Assembly: GCF_034427435.1 (NCBI RefSeq)
Contig: NZ_JAXQNP010000002.1
Coordinates: 2,170,001-2,234,000, forward strand
Direction: 5' to 3'
DNA: 64,000 nucleotides
Origin: Nitrospirillum sp034427435
GTDB taxonomy: Bacteria; Pseudomonadota; Alphaproteobacteria; Azospirillales; Azospirillaceae
This document shows, in pieces, positions 50,798 to 60,162 of this stretch. A program made the position numbers and the translations under genes. Positions within the stretch are counted from its first letter, which is position 1, and each line of letters opens with the position of its first letter. A model generated the notes under the pieces. That model was not told the DNA's origin, made no database searches, and saw only the letters and a program-made list of their open reading frames with translations.

Positions 50798-53320
50798 ATG
50801 CGGGCCATCTGGTTTGCCGCCGCCTTGGCTATTCAGCCTTGGCTCACCCAATCCTGCCTTGCCGCGGCACCACCGGCCCCGCCTGCCGGGCTGACCGTCA
50901 GTCCCGATGAGACGCTGGAGATGCAGGGCCTCAGCGTCATCGTCGACCAGATGCATTTCCATCCGGTGTTCCGCGATGAAAAGAATGCCGGTATCCAGAT
51001 CATCCTGCATGGGGAACGCATCGCCACCGATGGCGCCGTACGCCTCAATCCCACGCCGGAACAGTGGGACCCCGTCCCCGCCTTCGTGAAACGCGAGCGC
51101 GGTCCCGGGCCCGACCAACTGACGGTGTACAGCCGCTTCCCCGACCAGGGCTTCAGCTACCGCCTGGTCATCACGCCGGAGGGCACGGGCTTCCGCGTCG
51201 CGGTGAACATGGACCAGCCGCTGCCGGCCGAGTATGTCGGCAAGGCGGCCTTCAGCCTGGATTTCCTGCCCACCAGCTATTTCGGCAAGACCTACGCGCT
51301 GGGCAACGGCACCGGGGGTGACGCGACGGGCCTGTTCCCGCGCAGCCCCAGTGGTCCCATGGCCAAGGACGGTTCGGGCGATCCGCTGCCCCTGGCGTCG
51401 GGCGGCTCCTCCCTCGTGCTGTCGCCGGAAGATCCGCTGACGCGGGTGGCCATCACCTCCGACACGGCGCCGCTGTCGCTGTACGACGCCCGCAACCGGG
51501 CGCAGAACGGCTGGTTCGTGGTCCGCGCCCTGATCCCGGCGGGCAAGACCACGGACGCCATCGTCTGGCACGTCCATCCCAACGTCATCAAGAACTGGGT
51601 GCGCGATCCGGTCGTCGCCTTCAACCAGGCGGGCTACACCCCCGACCGCGCCAAGGTCGCGACCGTGGAGCTGGACCCGCACATGAAGGCGCCGAAGGAC
51701 ATCCAACTGGTGCGCCTGGGTGCCGACGGCAGCCGGACCGTGGCGCTGAAGGGCACCCTCAAGCCCTGGGGCCGGTGGCTGCGCTATGACTACGCCACCT
51801 TCGATTTCTCCGGCGTGCGCACACCCGGCATTTACGCCATCTCCTACGCCGGGCATCTGTTTAACCCGTTCCGCATCGCGCCCGACGCCTATGACCGCAT
51901 CTGGCAGCCCTCGCTCGACACCTATCTGGCGGAGCAGATGGACCATATGGCGGTGAAGGAGCAGTACCGCGCCTGGCAGGGCCTGTCGCATATGGACGAC
52001 GCCCGCCAGGCCGCGCCCAACATCACCCACTTCGATGGCTACAAGATGGGGCCGCACCTCGACTCCCCCTTCAAGCCGGGAGAGCATATTCCCGGCCTGA
52101 ACGTGGGCGGCTGGCAGGACGCCGGCGACTACGACATCCAGACATCCGACAACGCCTGGGTGGTGCGCGACCTGGTGTGGGCGCGTGAGCTGTTCGGCCT
52201 GGAATGGGATGAGGACACGATCGACGAGGCAGCCCACCAAGTGGAAATCCGCAAGCCCGACGGCGTGCCCGACGTGCTGCAGCAGATCCGCCACGGCACC
52301 CTGCAATTGCTGGCGCAGTACAAGGTGTTCGGCCATGCCATCGTCGGCATCATCGACCCCACCTTGAAGCAGTACACCCACCTGGGCGACGCCGGTTCCC
52401 AGACCGATCGCCTGATCTATGATCCCAAGCTGGGCCCCAACGAGAGCAACGGCGTCTATTCCGGCGTGCCCGACGACCGCTGGGCCTTCACCTCCGACGT
52501 GCCGGCGGACGATTACCACCTGGCCGGCGCCCTGGCCGGCGCGTCGCGCGTGCTGGGCGGCATTGATCCCGACCTCGCCGCGCAAGCCCTGGCCGCGGCC
52601 AAGGTGCTGTGGGCCAACCAGCAGGACCCGGGCGACCGCATGGATCGGCCGGAACGGGGGGATTGGAACACCGCCGACATTCTCGACATGGCCGCTTTTT
52701 CCGCGACGGTGGACCTGGTGATCACAACCAAGGGCGCCGATCCGCTGTACACCACCAAGCTCAAGGCCCTACTGCCCGCCATCAAGCACCACTTCGCCTG
52801 GCTGGGGGGCGCCGCCACGCTGGCCCTGCCCTACATGGACGCCGACTATCGCGCCCAGCTGACCCAGGCGGTGATCGAGGCCAAGGCCACCATCGATGCG
52901 GAGGCCGCCAAGACGCCCTTCGGCGTGCCCGTGGCCATGGGCACCTGGGCCGGCAGCAGCCAGGTGGCGGGGTTCGGCACCACCATGTACCTGCTGCACA
53001 AGGCCTTCCCCGGCATCATCGGCACCCAGTACACCCTGGATGCCCTGGACTATGTCCTGGGCCGCCACCCGGCGACCAACCTGTCCCTGGTGTCCACCGT
53101 GGGCACCGAGTCCAAGATGATCGCCTACACCCACAACCGGGCGGATTACTCCACCGTGCCCGGCGCCATGGTGCCCGGCGTCCTGGTCATCAAGCCGGAC
53201 TTCCCGGAACAGAAGGTGGCGTGGCCCTTCCTGTGGTTCGAGAACGAATCCACGGTGGCCACCATCACCGCCTATATCCTGGCGGCCAACGCCGGGATCA
53301 TGGTGAGCAAGGGGCAGTGA
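50798..53320 (+). CDS. Glycoside hydrolase family 9 protein (endoglucanase-type) with N-terminal Ig-like domain
   Basis: 840 residues from ATG 50798 (GGGAGGG upstream). A signal peptide (IWFAAALAIQPWLTQSCLAA) is followed by about 230 residues of unclear beta structure, then a CelD_N Ig-like domain (AFNQAGYTPDRAKVATVELD), then the GH9 (alpha/alpha)6 domain. The catalytic base/nucleophile motif GGWQDAGDYDIQTSDNAWVV is intact, and the C-terminal acid lies in WFENESTVATITAYILAANA. Expected to cut beta-1,4-glucans in the periplasm or outside. The first 230 residues are longer than in typical GH9 enzymes and I do not recognise them. Confidence 0.9.
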   Translation: MRAIWFAAALAIQPWLTQSCLAAAPPAPPAGLTVSPDETLEMQGLSVIVDQMHFHPVFRDEKNAGIQIILHGERIATDGAVRLNPTPEQWDPVPAFVKRERGPGPDQLTVYSRFPDQGFSYRLVITPEGTGFRVAVNMDQPLPAEYVGKAAFSLDFLPTSYFGKTYALGNGTGGDATGLFPRSPSGPMAKDGSGDPLPLASGGSSLVLSPEDPLTRVAITSDTAPLSLYDARNRAQNGWFVVRALIPAGKTTDAIVWHVHPNVIKNWVRDPVVAFNQAGYTPDRAKVATVELDPHMKAPKDIQLVRLGADGSRTVALKGTLKPWGRWLRYDYATFDFSGVRTPGIYAISYAGHLFNPFRIAPDAYDRIWQPSLDTYLAEQMDHMAVKEQYRAWQGLSHMDDARQAAPNITHFDGYKMGPHLDSPFKPGEHIPGLNVGGWQDAGDYDIQTSDNAWVVRDLVWARELFGLEWDEDTIDEAAHQVEIRKPDGVPDVLQQIRHGTLQLLAQYKVFGHAIVGIIDPTLKQYTHLGDAGSQTDRLIYDPKLGPNESNGVYSGVPDDRWAFTSDVPADDYHLAGALAGASRVLGGIDPDLAAQALAAAKVLWANQQDPGDRMDRPERGDWNTADILDMAAFSATVDLVITTKGADPLYTTKLKALLPAIKHHFAWLGGAATLALPYMDADYRAQLTQAVIEAKATIDAEAAKTPFGVPVAMGTWAGSSQVAGFGTTMYLLHKAFPGIIGTQYTLDALDYVLGRHPATNLSLVSTVGTESKMIAYTHNRADYSTVPGAMVPGVLVIKPDFPEQKVAWPFLWFENESTVATITAYILAANAGIMVSKGQ

Positions 53321-53346
53321 CGCCTGATCGCCTCGCCCAAAATGAA

Positions 53347-53375
53347 AACGCCGGAGTGATCCCCACTCCGGCGTT
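53347..53375. terminator. Bidirectional terminator between GH9 gene and parC
   Basis: 12-bp perfect stem AACGCCGGAGTG (53347-53358) / CACTCCGGCGTT (53364-53375), loop ATCCC. Plus strand continues GTTCCTTG; minus strand continues TTCATTTTGG. It separates convergent genes. Confidence 0.8.
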
Positions 53376-53400
53376 GTTCCTTGAACCTGACCAGGATGGA

Positions 53401-55644
53401 TCAGAAGCGGTTATTACGCGGGAAGCCGTTGGGCGGCAGCTTGCCCTGGGTGCCGCGCGCGCCGCGCCAGGGCGACAGGTCGGTTTCCACCCGGGTGCGG
53501 TCGCCGACCCCGCCCATCTTCCATGACAAGCCCTTGGCGCCGTCGAACACGCAGATGTCGGACAGGCTGGCGTCCTTGTACTTCTGCAGGGCCACGCCCT
53601 TGCCGCGCACCATGACGGGCAGTTCCTCCAGGGCGAAGACCAGCAGTTTTCGGTTGTTGCCGATGACGGCGATGGTGTCGCCCTCCACCGGCACGCAGGC
53701 CAGCGCCGTGGCGCCATCGCCCACGTTCAGCACCTGCTTGCCGGCACGGGTCTGCGCCACCACCTCGTCCGCGTCCACCTGGAAGCCGCGGCCGTCGCTG
53801 GACGCCACCAGCAGGCGCTTGCCTGGGCGGTAGGGCAGCAGGGTGACGATGTCGGCGTCGCCCAGGTCGACCATCAGGCGCACCGGCTCGCCAAAGCCGC
53901 GACCGCGCGGCAGGCGGTCCACGCCGATGGTGTGGAACTTGCCGGTGCTGGAGAACACCAGCAGCTTGTCCGTGGTCTCGGCATGCAGGACGAAGCGCTC
54001 GGCATCGCCCTCCTTGTACTTGGCCTCCGCCGTCTCGGCCGGCGGCAGGTGGCCCTTCACGGCGCGGATCCAGCCCTTCTCCGACAGGAAGACGGTGACG
54101 GACTCACGCTCGATCATGGCCTCGACCGGCACCACCACGTCGGTGGGGGCGTCGCCCACGGCGGTGCGGCGGGCGCCCAGCTCGGTCGCCTGGCCGAAGC
54201 GCTTCTTGGTGGCGGCGACCTCGGCGGCGATGGCCGTCCAGCGCTTGCCGTCGTCGTCCAGCAGGGACAGCAGTTCCGTCCGCTCGGCCGTCAGGCTGTC
54301 ATGCTCCTTGCGGATCTCCATCTCTTCCAGCTTGCGCAAGCTGCGCAGGCGCATGTTCAGGATTGCTTCCGCCTGCACGTCGGTCAGGCCGAAGGCGCGC
54401 ATCAGCTCGGCCTTGGGCTCATCCTCCTCGCGGATGATGCGGATGACCTCGTCCAGGTTCAGGTAGGCGATGAGATAGCCGCCCAGCACCTCCAGCCGGT
54501 GGTCGATCTTGGCCAGGCGGTGGCGGGACCGGCGCACCAGGACCACGTTGCGGTGATCCAGGTAGGCGCGCAGCACCTCGTGCAGGGTCATGACGCGCGG
54601 CACCTGGTCGGCGTCCAGCACGTTCATGTTCAGCGGAATCTTCACTTCCAGATCGGTGTTGCGGAACAGCTGTTCCATCAGCACCGCCGGGTCGACGTTG
54701 CGGCTCTTGGGCACCAGCACCAGCCGCACATCCTCCGCCGACTTGTCGCGCACGTCCTCCAGCAGGGGCAGCTTACGCTCCATGAGGAGTTCGGCGATCT
54801 TCTCCACCAGGCGGGACTTCTGCACCTGGTAGGGGATCTGGGTGACGATGATCTGCCAGGTGCCCTGGGCCAGCTTCTCGCTTTCCCACTTGGCGCGCAG
54901 GCGGAAGCCGCCGCGCCCGGTGCGATAAGCCTCGCGCACGGCGTCCCGGCTTTCCACCAGCACGCCGCCGGTGGGGAAGTCGGGACCGGGCATCAGGGTG
55001 ACCAGCTCATCCACCGTCACCGGCCGGCGGCGGTCTTCCGGCACCAGCAGTTCGCGATCGATGATCAGGCTGAGGGCGTCGCAAATCTCGCCGGCGTTGT
55101 GCGGCGGGATGCTGGTCGCCATGCCCACGGCAATGCCGGCCGAGCCGTTGGCCAGCAGGTTGGGGAAGGCCGACGGCAGCACCATCGGCTCCTCGCCGTC
55201 GCCGTCGTAGGTGGCGCGGAAGTCGACCGCGTCCTCGTCGATGCCATCCAGCAGGGCCTTGGCCACCTCGGTCAGGCGGGCCTCGGTGTATCGCATGGCG
55301 GCGGCGTTATCGCCGTCGATGTTGCCGAAGTTGCCCTGGCCCTGGACCAGGGGATAGCGGGCGGCGAAGTCCTGGGCCAGGCGCACCAGCGCGTCATAGA
55401 CCGAGGCGTCGCCGTGCGGGTGGAACTTGCCGATGACGTCACCCACCACGCGCGCCGACTTCTTGGGCGGGGTGGTGGGTTCCAGCTTAAGCTGGCTCAT
55501 GGCGAACAGCAGGCGGCGGTGCACCGGCTTCAACCCGTCGCGCACATCGGGCAGCGATCGCGACACGATGGTCGACAGGGCGTAGGACAGGTAACGCTCT
55601 TCTAGCGCCTTACGCAGCTGTATTTTGATAATAGTATCGGTCAT
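53401..55644 (-). CDS. parC: DNA topoisomerase IV subunit A
   Basis: Type IIA topoisomerase subunit that decatenates chromosomes. 747 residues. The N-terminal cleavage domain has YLSYALSTIVSRSLPDVRDG and the active-site Tyr Y119 in AAAMRYTEARLT; the C-terminal beta-propeller covers about 500-735. The length and the lack of a canonical GyrA box fit ParC rather than GyrA. The quinolone-determining loop reads HPHGDASVYDALV, with Ala80 and Asp84 where E. coli ParC has Ser80 and Glu84. The ATG overlaps the recO stop as written (ATGA). parE is not in the window. Confidence 0.95.
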   Translation of the reverse strand: MTDTIIKIQLRKALEERYLSYALSTIVSRSLPDVRDGLKPVHRRLLFAMSQLKLEPTTPPKKSARVVGDVIGKFHPHGDASVYDALVRLAQDFAARYPLVQGQGNFGNIDGDNAAAMRYTEARLTEVAKALLDGIDEDAVDFRATYDGDGEEPMVLPSAFPNLLANGSAGIAVGMATSIPPHNAGEICDALSLIIDRELLVPEDRRRPVTVDELVTLMPGPDFPTGGVLVESRDAVREAYRTGRGGFRLRAKWESEKLAQGTWQIIVTQIPYQVQKSRLVEKIAELLMERKLPLLEDVRDKSAEDVRLVLVPKSRNVDPAVLMEQLFRNTDLEVKIPLNMNVLDADQVPRVMTLHEVLRAYLDHRNVVLVRRSRHRLAKIDHRLEVLGGYLIAYLNLDEVIRIIREEDEPKAELMRAFGLTDVQAEAILNMRLRSLRKLEEMEIRKEHDSLTAERTELLSLLDDDGKRWTAIAAEVAATKKRFGQATELGARRTAVGDAPTDVVVPVEAMIERESVTVFLSEKGWIRAVKGHLPPAETAEAKYKEGDAERFVLHAETTDKLLVFSSTGKFHTIGVDRLPRGRGFGEPVRLMVDLGDADIVTLLPYRPGKRLLVASSDGRGFQVDADEVVAQTRAGKQVLNVGDGATALACVPVEGDTIAVIGNNRKLLVFALEELPVMVRGKGVALQKYKDASLSDICVFDGAKGLSWKMGGVGDRTRVETDLSPWRGARGTQGKLPPNGFPRNNRF

Positions 55645-56492
55645 GATGGCCGGACACTACCAGATATGGTGGGCCGATTGCCAGACGTGGTGCAGCCGGT
55701 TGGAAACTTAGGGTTCCTGCGGCTCCGCCCCCCGCCTGCCGGGGCGGGAAGGCCATGCGCGCGCAAGTAACGCTCCTCCAGGCGCTGGCGGGCCGGTGGC
55801 ACCTCGGCATGGCGCTGGGCGAAGACATGGCGTTCCAGGAAATAGCCGGTCAGGCGCAGGCCGGCGGCCACGTCCTCCTCGCCCCCGCCCTGGAATCCCA
55901 GGCCGATGAGGAAGCCCGGCAAGGGCAGCAGCTTGTCACGGTAGGGCTCCCCCGCCGACAGGGAAACCGCGCGTCCGGTGCGGGGGCTGACATAGGCCAG
56001 TTGGTCGTTGGGGTTGCCCACGGGCTGGCCGGTGCTGGCGCACTGCGTCAGGTCCAGGCCGAAGCCCACCTCCTCCAGCAATCCCACCTCCCACCGCACG
56101 TAGATGGCGGGCCAAATGTCCAGGTCCAGCGCCTGGAACAGCGCCAGCGTGGCGTCGTACAGGCCGGGATGGGCCTCGCGCTCCGCCAGAACGGCGTCCA
56201 TCAGGGCGGCGGCGGCCACGATGGCCGCCAGGCGCAGGGGATCGTCCAGGTACAGCCCGGCGGGGGAGCGCACGGGCTCCACCGTCCAGGTGCCCAGTTG
56301 GTCGGCGGTGCGGGCGCGCCAACGGACGGCGACCTGGGCGCCTGGTTCCAGCACGCCGCGATACCGCTGGGACTGGCCGCCGTTCAGCACGCCGGCGTGC
56401 CGACCATGCTCACGCGTCAACGCCACCACCAGCGCGGCGGTATCGCCGAACGGGCGGGATGAAAGCACGATGGCGTCGTCAGTCCATTCCAT
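55641..56492 (-). CDS. recO: DNA repair protein RecO, possibly with a shifted C-terminus
   Basis: RecF-pathway mediator that loads RecA and anneals ssDNA. 283 residues as written. The N-terminal OB fold starts MEWTDDAIVLSSRPFGDTAA, then REHGRHAGVLNGG; the helical domain has LFQALDLDIWPAIYVRWEVG, LLEEVGFGLDLTQCASTG and YFLERHVFAQRHAEVPPARQ. The last 30 residues (from about 255) look non-protein-like. If the poly-C tract 55728-55733 had one more base, the protein would end AGGGAEPQEP-stop at 55708. The ATGA overlap with parC argues the other way, so this is unresolved. Confidence 0.88.
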   Translation of the reverse strand: MEWTDDAIVLSSRPFGDTAALVVALTREHGRHAGVLNGGQSQRYRGVLEPGAQVAVRWRARTADQLGTWTVEPVRSPAGLYLDDPLRLAAIVAAAALMDAVLAEREAHPGLYDATLALFQALDLDIWPAIYVRWEVGLLEEVGFGLDLTQCASTGQPVGNPNDQLAYVSPRTGRAVSLSAGEPYRDKLLPLPGFLIGLGFQGGGEEDVAAGLRLTGYFLERHVFAQRHAEVPPARQRLEERYLRAHGLPAPAGGGRSRRNPKFPTGCTTSGNRPTISGSVRPS

Positions 56493-56714
56493 GCAGGCGT
56501 TTTAGCAGATCGCGCCCCTCCGGGCATATGCGAATGCTCCCAAGGCCCGCATCAGACCAACGGTGTCACCGCAGCGCTTTTTAGTATACCCTCTATTGAT
56601 AACCCTTGACCCGAGCGGCCGCGTGCATAGCCCAACTATTCGAAATCATTGGATTATGAAAGTGGGTTCACTGCGCGGTCGGGTCGTGGTGCGCGGTGCC
56701 GCGCCGGTGGTGAC

Positions 56715-58931
56715 ATGAGCGCGGGAAAACCCGCCCCCCTCAAAGGCGTGCCCGCCCCGGGCCCGGCGTCGCTCCCCCCTGCGTTGAACCATGACGAGCG
56801 GCTGACGCTGGAGCGTTATCGCCTGGCGGCGGCGGCCAGCAATGAGGGCTTGTACGATTGGGATCTGCGCACCGACCGGGTCTATTACGCCGATTCCTGG
56901 AAGGCGCTGCTGGGCTATGCCGAGGATGAGATTGGCACCTCCCCCGACGAATGGCTGAGCCGGGTCGACCCCGATGACCTGATCTGGCTGCAAGCCACCC
57001 TGGACGCCCAAGCCAGCGCCGGGGGCAAGCCCTTCCAGATCGAATACCGCATGACCCACCGCAACGGCCATGTGCTGTGGATGATGTGTCGCGGCATCGT
57101 CGTCCTGGATGACGAGGGGGAGCCCATCCGCATCGTCGGCGCCCACCGCGACGTCACCGACCGCAAGAACGCCGAGGAGCAACTGCGCCTGAGCGAGGAG
57201 CGCTACGCCCTCGCCGCCCAGGGCGCCAACGACGGCCTGTGGGACTGGCATGTCGCACCGGACGAGCTTTACTGCTCCTCCCGCTGGACGGCCATGCTGG
57301 GGATAGGCGGCGGCGCACGGACCAGCAGCATGGAGGATTGGTACGCCCAGATCGACGGGGAGGACCGCCCCCGCCTGCGGGCGGCGGTGGAGACCCATAT
57401 CGCCGGCGGCAGCGCCCATCTGGAGGAGGAGGTGCGCACCCGCCACGCCGGCGGCGGCGAGCTGTGGGTGCTGATCCGGGGCGTCGCCATCCGGGATGAA
57501 AGCGGCGAGGCCATCCGCATGGCCGGCTCCATGACCGACATCACGGCGCGCAAGCGGGCGGAGCAGCAACTGCTGTTCGACGCCTTCCATGACGGCCTGA
57601 CCCGCCTGCCCAACCGCATGCTGCTGCTGGACCGCATCGGCCAGGCGCTGGGGCGCCGGCGCCGGCCGGAGGAGGCTCAGTTCGCGGTCATGATCGTCGA
57701 CATCGACCACTTCAAGACGGTGAACGACAGCCTGGGCCCCCTGGTGGGGGATGAGGTGCTGTGCGCCGTGGGCCAGCGCCTGGACGACGCCCGGCGGGCC
57801 GGTGACACGGTGGCGCGCCTGTCGGCCGACGAATACGGCGTGCTGATGGATGGCGTGCTGGACGTGAAGGCGGCGGTGGACGCGGCGGAGCGCCTGGCCG
57901 CCGCCGTGGCCAAGCCGCTGGCGCTGCCCAATGGCGATGAGGTGGTGATGAGCGTGACCACCGGCATCGCCCTGTCGGGATCGGGCTATGCCTCGGCCAG
58001 CGACATGCTCCGCGACGCCGGGCTGGCCATGTACCGGGCCAAGACCAGCGGCCGCGGCCGGGTGGAGATGTTCGACGATACCCTGCGCGAACGGGCCCTG
58101 AGCCGCCTGCGTCTGGAATCGGACTTGCGCCACGCCGTGGAGAACCAGGAGTTCCGCCTGTTCTACCAGCCCATCGTGCGGTTGCGGGACGGCGCCATCG
58201 CGGGGTTCGAGGCGCTGATGCGCTGGTTCCATCCCCAGCGCGGCCTGATCCCGCCCAGCGACTTCGTCCACCTGGCGGAGGAGACGGGCCTGATCCTGAA
58301 GATGGGGCGCTGGGCCCTGGCCGAGGGCACGCGCCAACTGGCGGAATGGCAAGGCCGCTTCAGCCCCGACCTGTTCATGAGCGTCAACGTGTCCGGCCGC
58401 CAGTTGATGGAGGACGACCTGGTGGCGGCGGTGACCGAGACGCTGAAAGCCCACAGCATCACGCCGGGCACACTGAAGCTGGAAATCACGGAAAGCCTGT
58501 TGCTGGACGACCCCGGCCGCTGCCTGGGCATCATGGAGGCGCTGAAGAGCAAGGGCGTGAAGCTGTCGCTGGACGATTTCGGCACCGGCTTCTCCTCGCT
58601 CAGCTATCTGCACCGCTACCCCATCGGCACGCTGAAGATCGACCGCAGCTTCGTGCGCGCCGCCGGCGAAAGCGACCGCCGCAGCGCCATCGCCCGCATC
58701 ATCACCCTGCTGGCCCAGGCGCTGGACCTGGAGGTGATCGCCGAGGGCATCGAAAAGGAATCCGAGGCCGAGTTCCTGCGCGGCCTGCACTGCCAGTACG
58801 GCCAGGGCTATCACTTCGCCCCGCCCCTGCCCAAGGAGGCGGTGGAGGATATGATGGACGGGCGGCGACGGGGGCAGGAGGCGTTGGCCGGGGTGTCGGC
58901 GCTGAAGGGACTGCCGTCCAAGGGGCAGTGA
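56715..58931 (+). CDS. PAS-PAS-GGDEF-EAL cyclic-di-GMP signalling protein, degenerate GGDEF
   Basis: 738 residues. Two PAS/PAC modules (about 35-165 and 165-290) are followed by a GGDEF domain (about 295-465) whose active loop is SADEY (370-374) instead of GGDEF, so cyclase activity is not expected. The EAL domain (about 470-725) is intact: EAL at 499-501, SVNVSGRQL, LEITESLLLDD, LDDFGTGFSSL, and IAEGIEKESE. It should hydrolyse c-di-GMP, perhaps with the GGDEF domain as GTP sensor. It is soluble, with no membrane segment. ATG 56715 chosen; a TTG at 56649 is in frame. Confidence 0.93.
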   Translation: MSAGKPAPLKGVPAPGPASLPPALNHDERLTLERYRLAAAASNEGLYDWDLRTDRVYYADSWKALLGYAEDEIGTSPDEWLSRVDPDDLIWLQATLDAQASAGGKPFQIEYRMTHRNGHVLWMMCRGIVVLDDEGEPIRIVGAHRDVTDRKNAEEQLRLSEERYALAAQGANDGLWDWHVAPDELYCSSRWTAMLGIGGGARTSSMEDWYAQIDGEDRPRLRAAVETHIAGGSAHLEEEVRTRHAGGGELWVLIRGVAIRDESGEAIRMAGSMTDITARKRAEQQLLFDAFHDGLTRLPNRMLLLDRIGQALGRRRRPEEAQFAVMIVDIDHFKTVNDSLGPLVGDEVLCAVGQRLDDARRAGDTVARLSADEYGVLMDGVLDVKAAVDAAERLAAAVAKPLALPNGDEVVMSVTTGIALSGSGYASASDMLRDAGLAMYRAKTSGRGRVEMFDDTLRERALSRLRLESDLRHAVENQEFRLFYQPIVRLRDGAIAGFEALMRWFHPQRGLIPPSDFVHLAEETGLILKMGRWALAEGTRQLAEWQGRFSPDLFMSVNVSGRQLMEDDLVAAVTETLKAHSITPGTLKLEITESLLLDDPGRCLGIMEALKSKGVKLSLDDFGTGFSSLSYLHRYPIGTLKIDRSFVRAAGESDRRSAIARIITLLAQALDLEVIAEGIEKESEAEFLRGLHCQYGQGYHFAPPLPKEAVEDMMDGRRRGQEALAGVSALKGLPSKGQ

Positions 58932-59058
58932 CACTGTCAGCTATCCAGAGTAAATTCTTGCAACTGGCATGTGCAGCTTTGCGCAACCGCGTTAAGTTAG
59001 TAAAGCCATATAGTTCACGGGATATGGTAATAATCGCCCGCCCCCTTTAATATCATTC

Positions 59059-60162
59059 ATGAATGAGATCAAAATGAGCATAGACCAGGAAGTGGCGAAA
59101 GCTAGAAAAGATATCAGAACTGATGATTATCAAATGTCCATCGGCGAGTGGGTTTCTTTGTATGAGAATGAAGACCTGGACATACATCCAGAGTTCCAAA
59201 GGCTTTTCCGTTGGACAGACAGACAAAAAAGCAACTTGATAGAATCAATACTTCTTGGAATACCGCTTCCGCCCATATTTGTATCTCAAAGAGAAAATGG
59301 CGTGTGGGATGTAATAGACGGACTTCAGCGTCTTTCAACAATATTTCAGCTAATGGGAATACTTAAAGATCAAAGCGGAAAATCCGTACCTTCACTAGAG
59401 TTACAAAAAACAAAATATCTTCCATCATTGGCTGGAATGTGCTGGGACGGAGAAAATGAGCTCCCACCTGAGCTAAAGAGGATTATTCGGCGCAGCAAAA
59501 TTGGTGTAAGTATAATTTTACGGGAAAGTGATGAAAATACGAAATACGATCTATTTGAGCGATTAAATACAGGCGGAACAAAATTAACAGATCAAGAAGT
59601 TAGGAATTGCATTCTTGTAATGGCAGATATGAGTTTTTACGAATGGCTACATTCCCTAACTCAAATTTCATCATTTGCTGAAACTACTTCCCTGAGTGAG
59701 AAGTTAGTCACCGAAAAATATGATATGGAACTTGCTTTACGATATCTTCTCTTTTCAGAAGCTGATGCTGAGATCTTGAGATCGGTTGGTGATGTTGGCT
59801 CGTTTCTTAGTGAAAAGATGATAGATTTAGCAAAATCAACAACCTTTGATCGCAGCAAAGCATACTCAGAATTTAAAGCAGTCTTTGATGCTCTGGCGGA
59901 ATGCATGCATGAGAATGCATTTAAACGTTATTCTCCCGAGAAAGGTCGACATGAAGGCGCGTTTTTGGTGTCGGTGTTTGAGGCTGTTACCGCTGGTGTA
60001 AGCGCAAGGATAAAAGCAGGAAAATCACATAATGAAATTCCCAACCTCGCAGCAACGCTGTGGACCGAGCATGACTTTACAAATTGGGCTCGCTCCGGTG
60101 TGACGGCCGCTCGCCGTTTATCGCGGATTATTCCATTTGCACGCGAGCATTTTATTAAATGA
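59059..60162 (+). CDS. DUF262 domain protein, component of a probable defence cassette
   Basis: 367 residues encoded in strikingly AT-rich DNA. The DUF262 (ParB/Srx-like) domain has HPEFQRLFRWTDRQKSNLIE (44-63), IPLPPIFVS, the signature VIDGLQRLSTI (85-95; usual form DGQQR, here DGLQR) and LFERLNTGGTKLTDQEVRN (165-183). In GmrSD enzymes this domain supports NTP-dependent nicking of modified DNA, but the usual C-terminal DUF1524 HNH domain is absent here. Instead, the last 180 residues are helical with no motif I know. The TGA overlaps the ATG of the HEPN gene by 4 bp, so the proteins are probably made in fixed ratio and act together. Confidence 0.88.
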   Translation: MNEIKMSIDQEVAKARKDIRTDDYQMSIGEWVSLYENEDLDIHPEFQRLFRWTDRQKSNLIESILLGIPLPPIFVSQRENGVWDVIDGLQRLSTIFQLMGILKDQSGKSVPSLELQKTKYLPSLAGMCWDGENELPPELKRIIRRSKIGVSIILRESDENTKYDLFERLNTGGTKLTDQEVRNCILVMADMSFYEWLHSLTQISSFAETTSLSEKLVTEKYDMELALRYLLFSEADAEILRSVGDVGSFLSEKMIDLAKSTTFDRSKAYSEFKAVFDALAECMHENAFKRYSPEKGRHEGAFLVSVFEAVTAGVSARIKAGKSHNEIPNLAATLWTEHDFTNWARSGVTAARRLSRIIPFAREHFIK

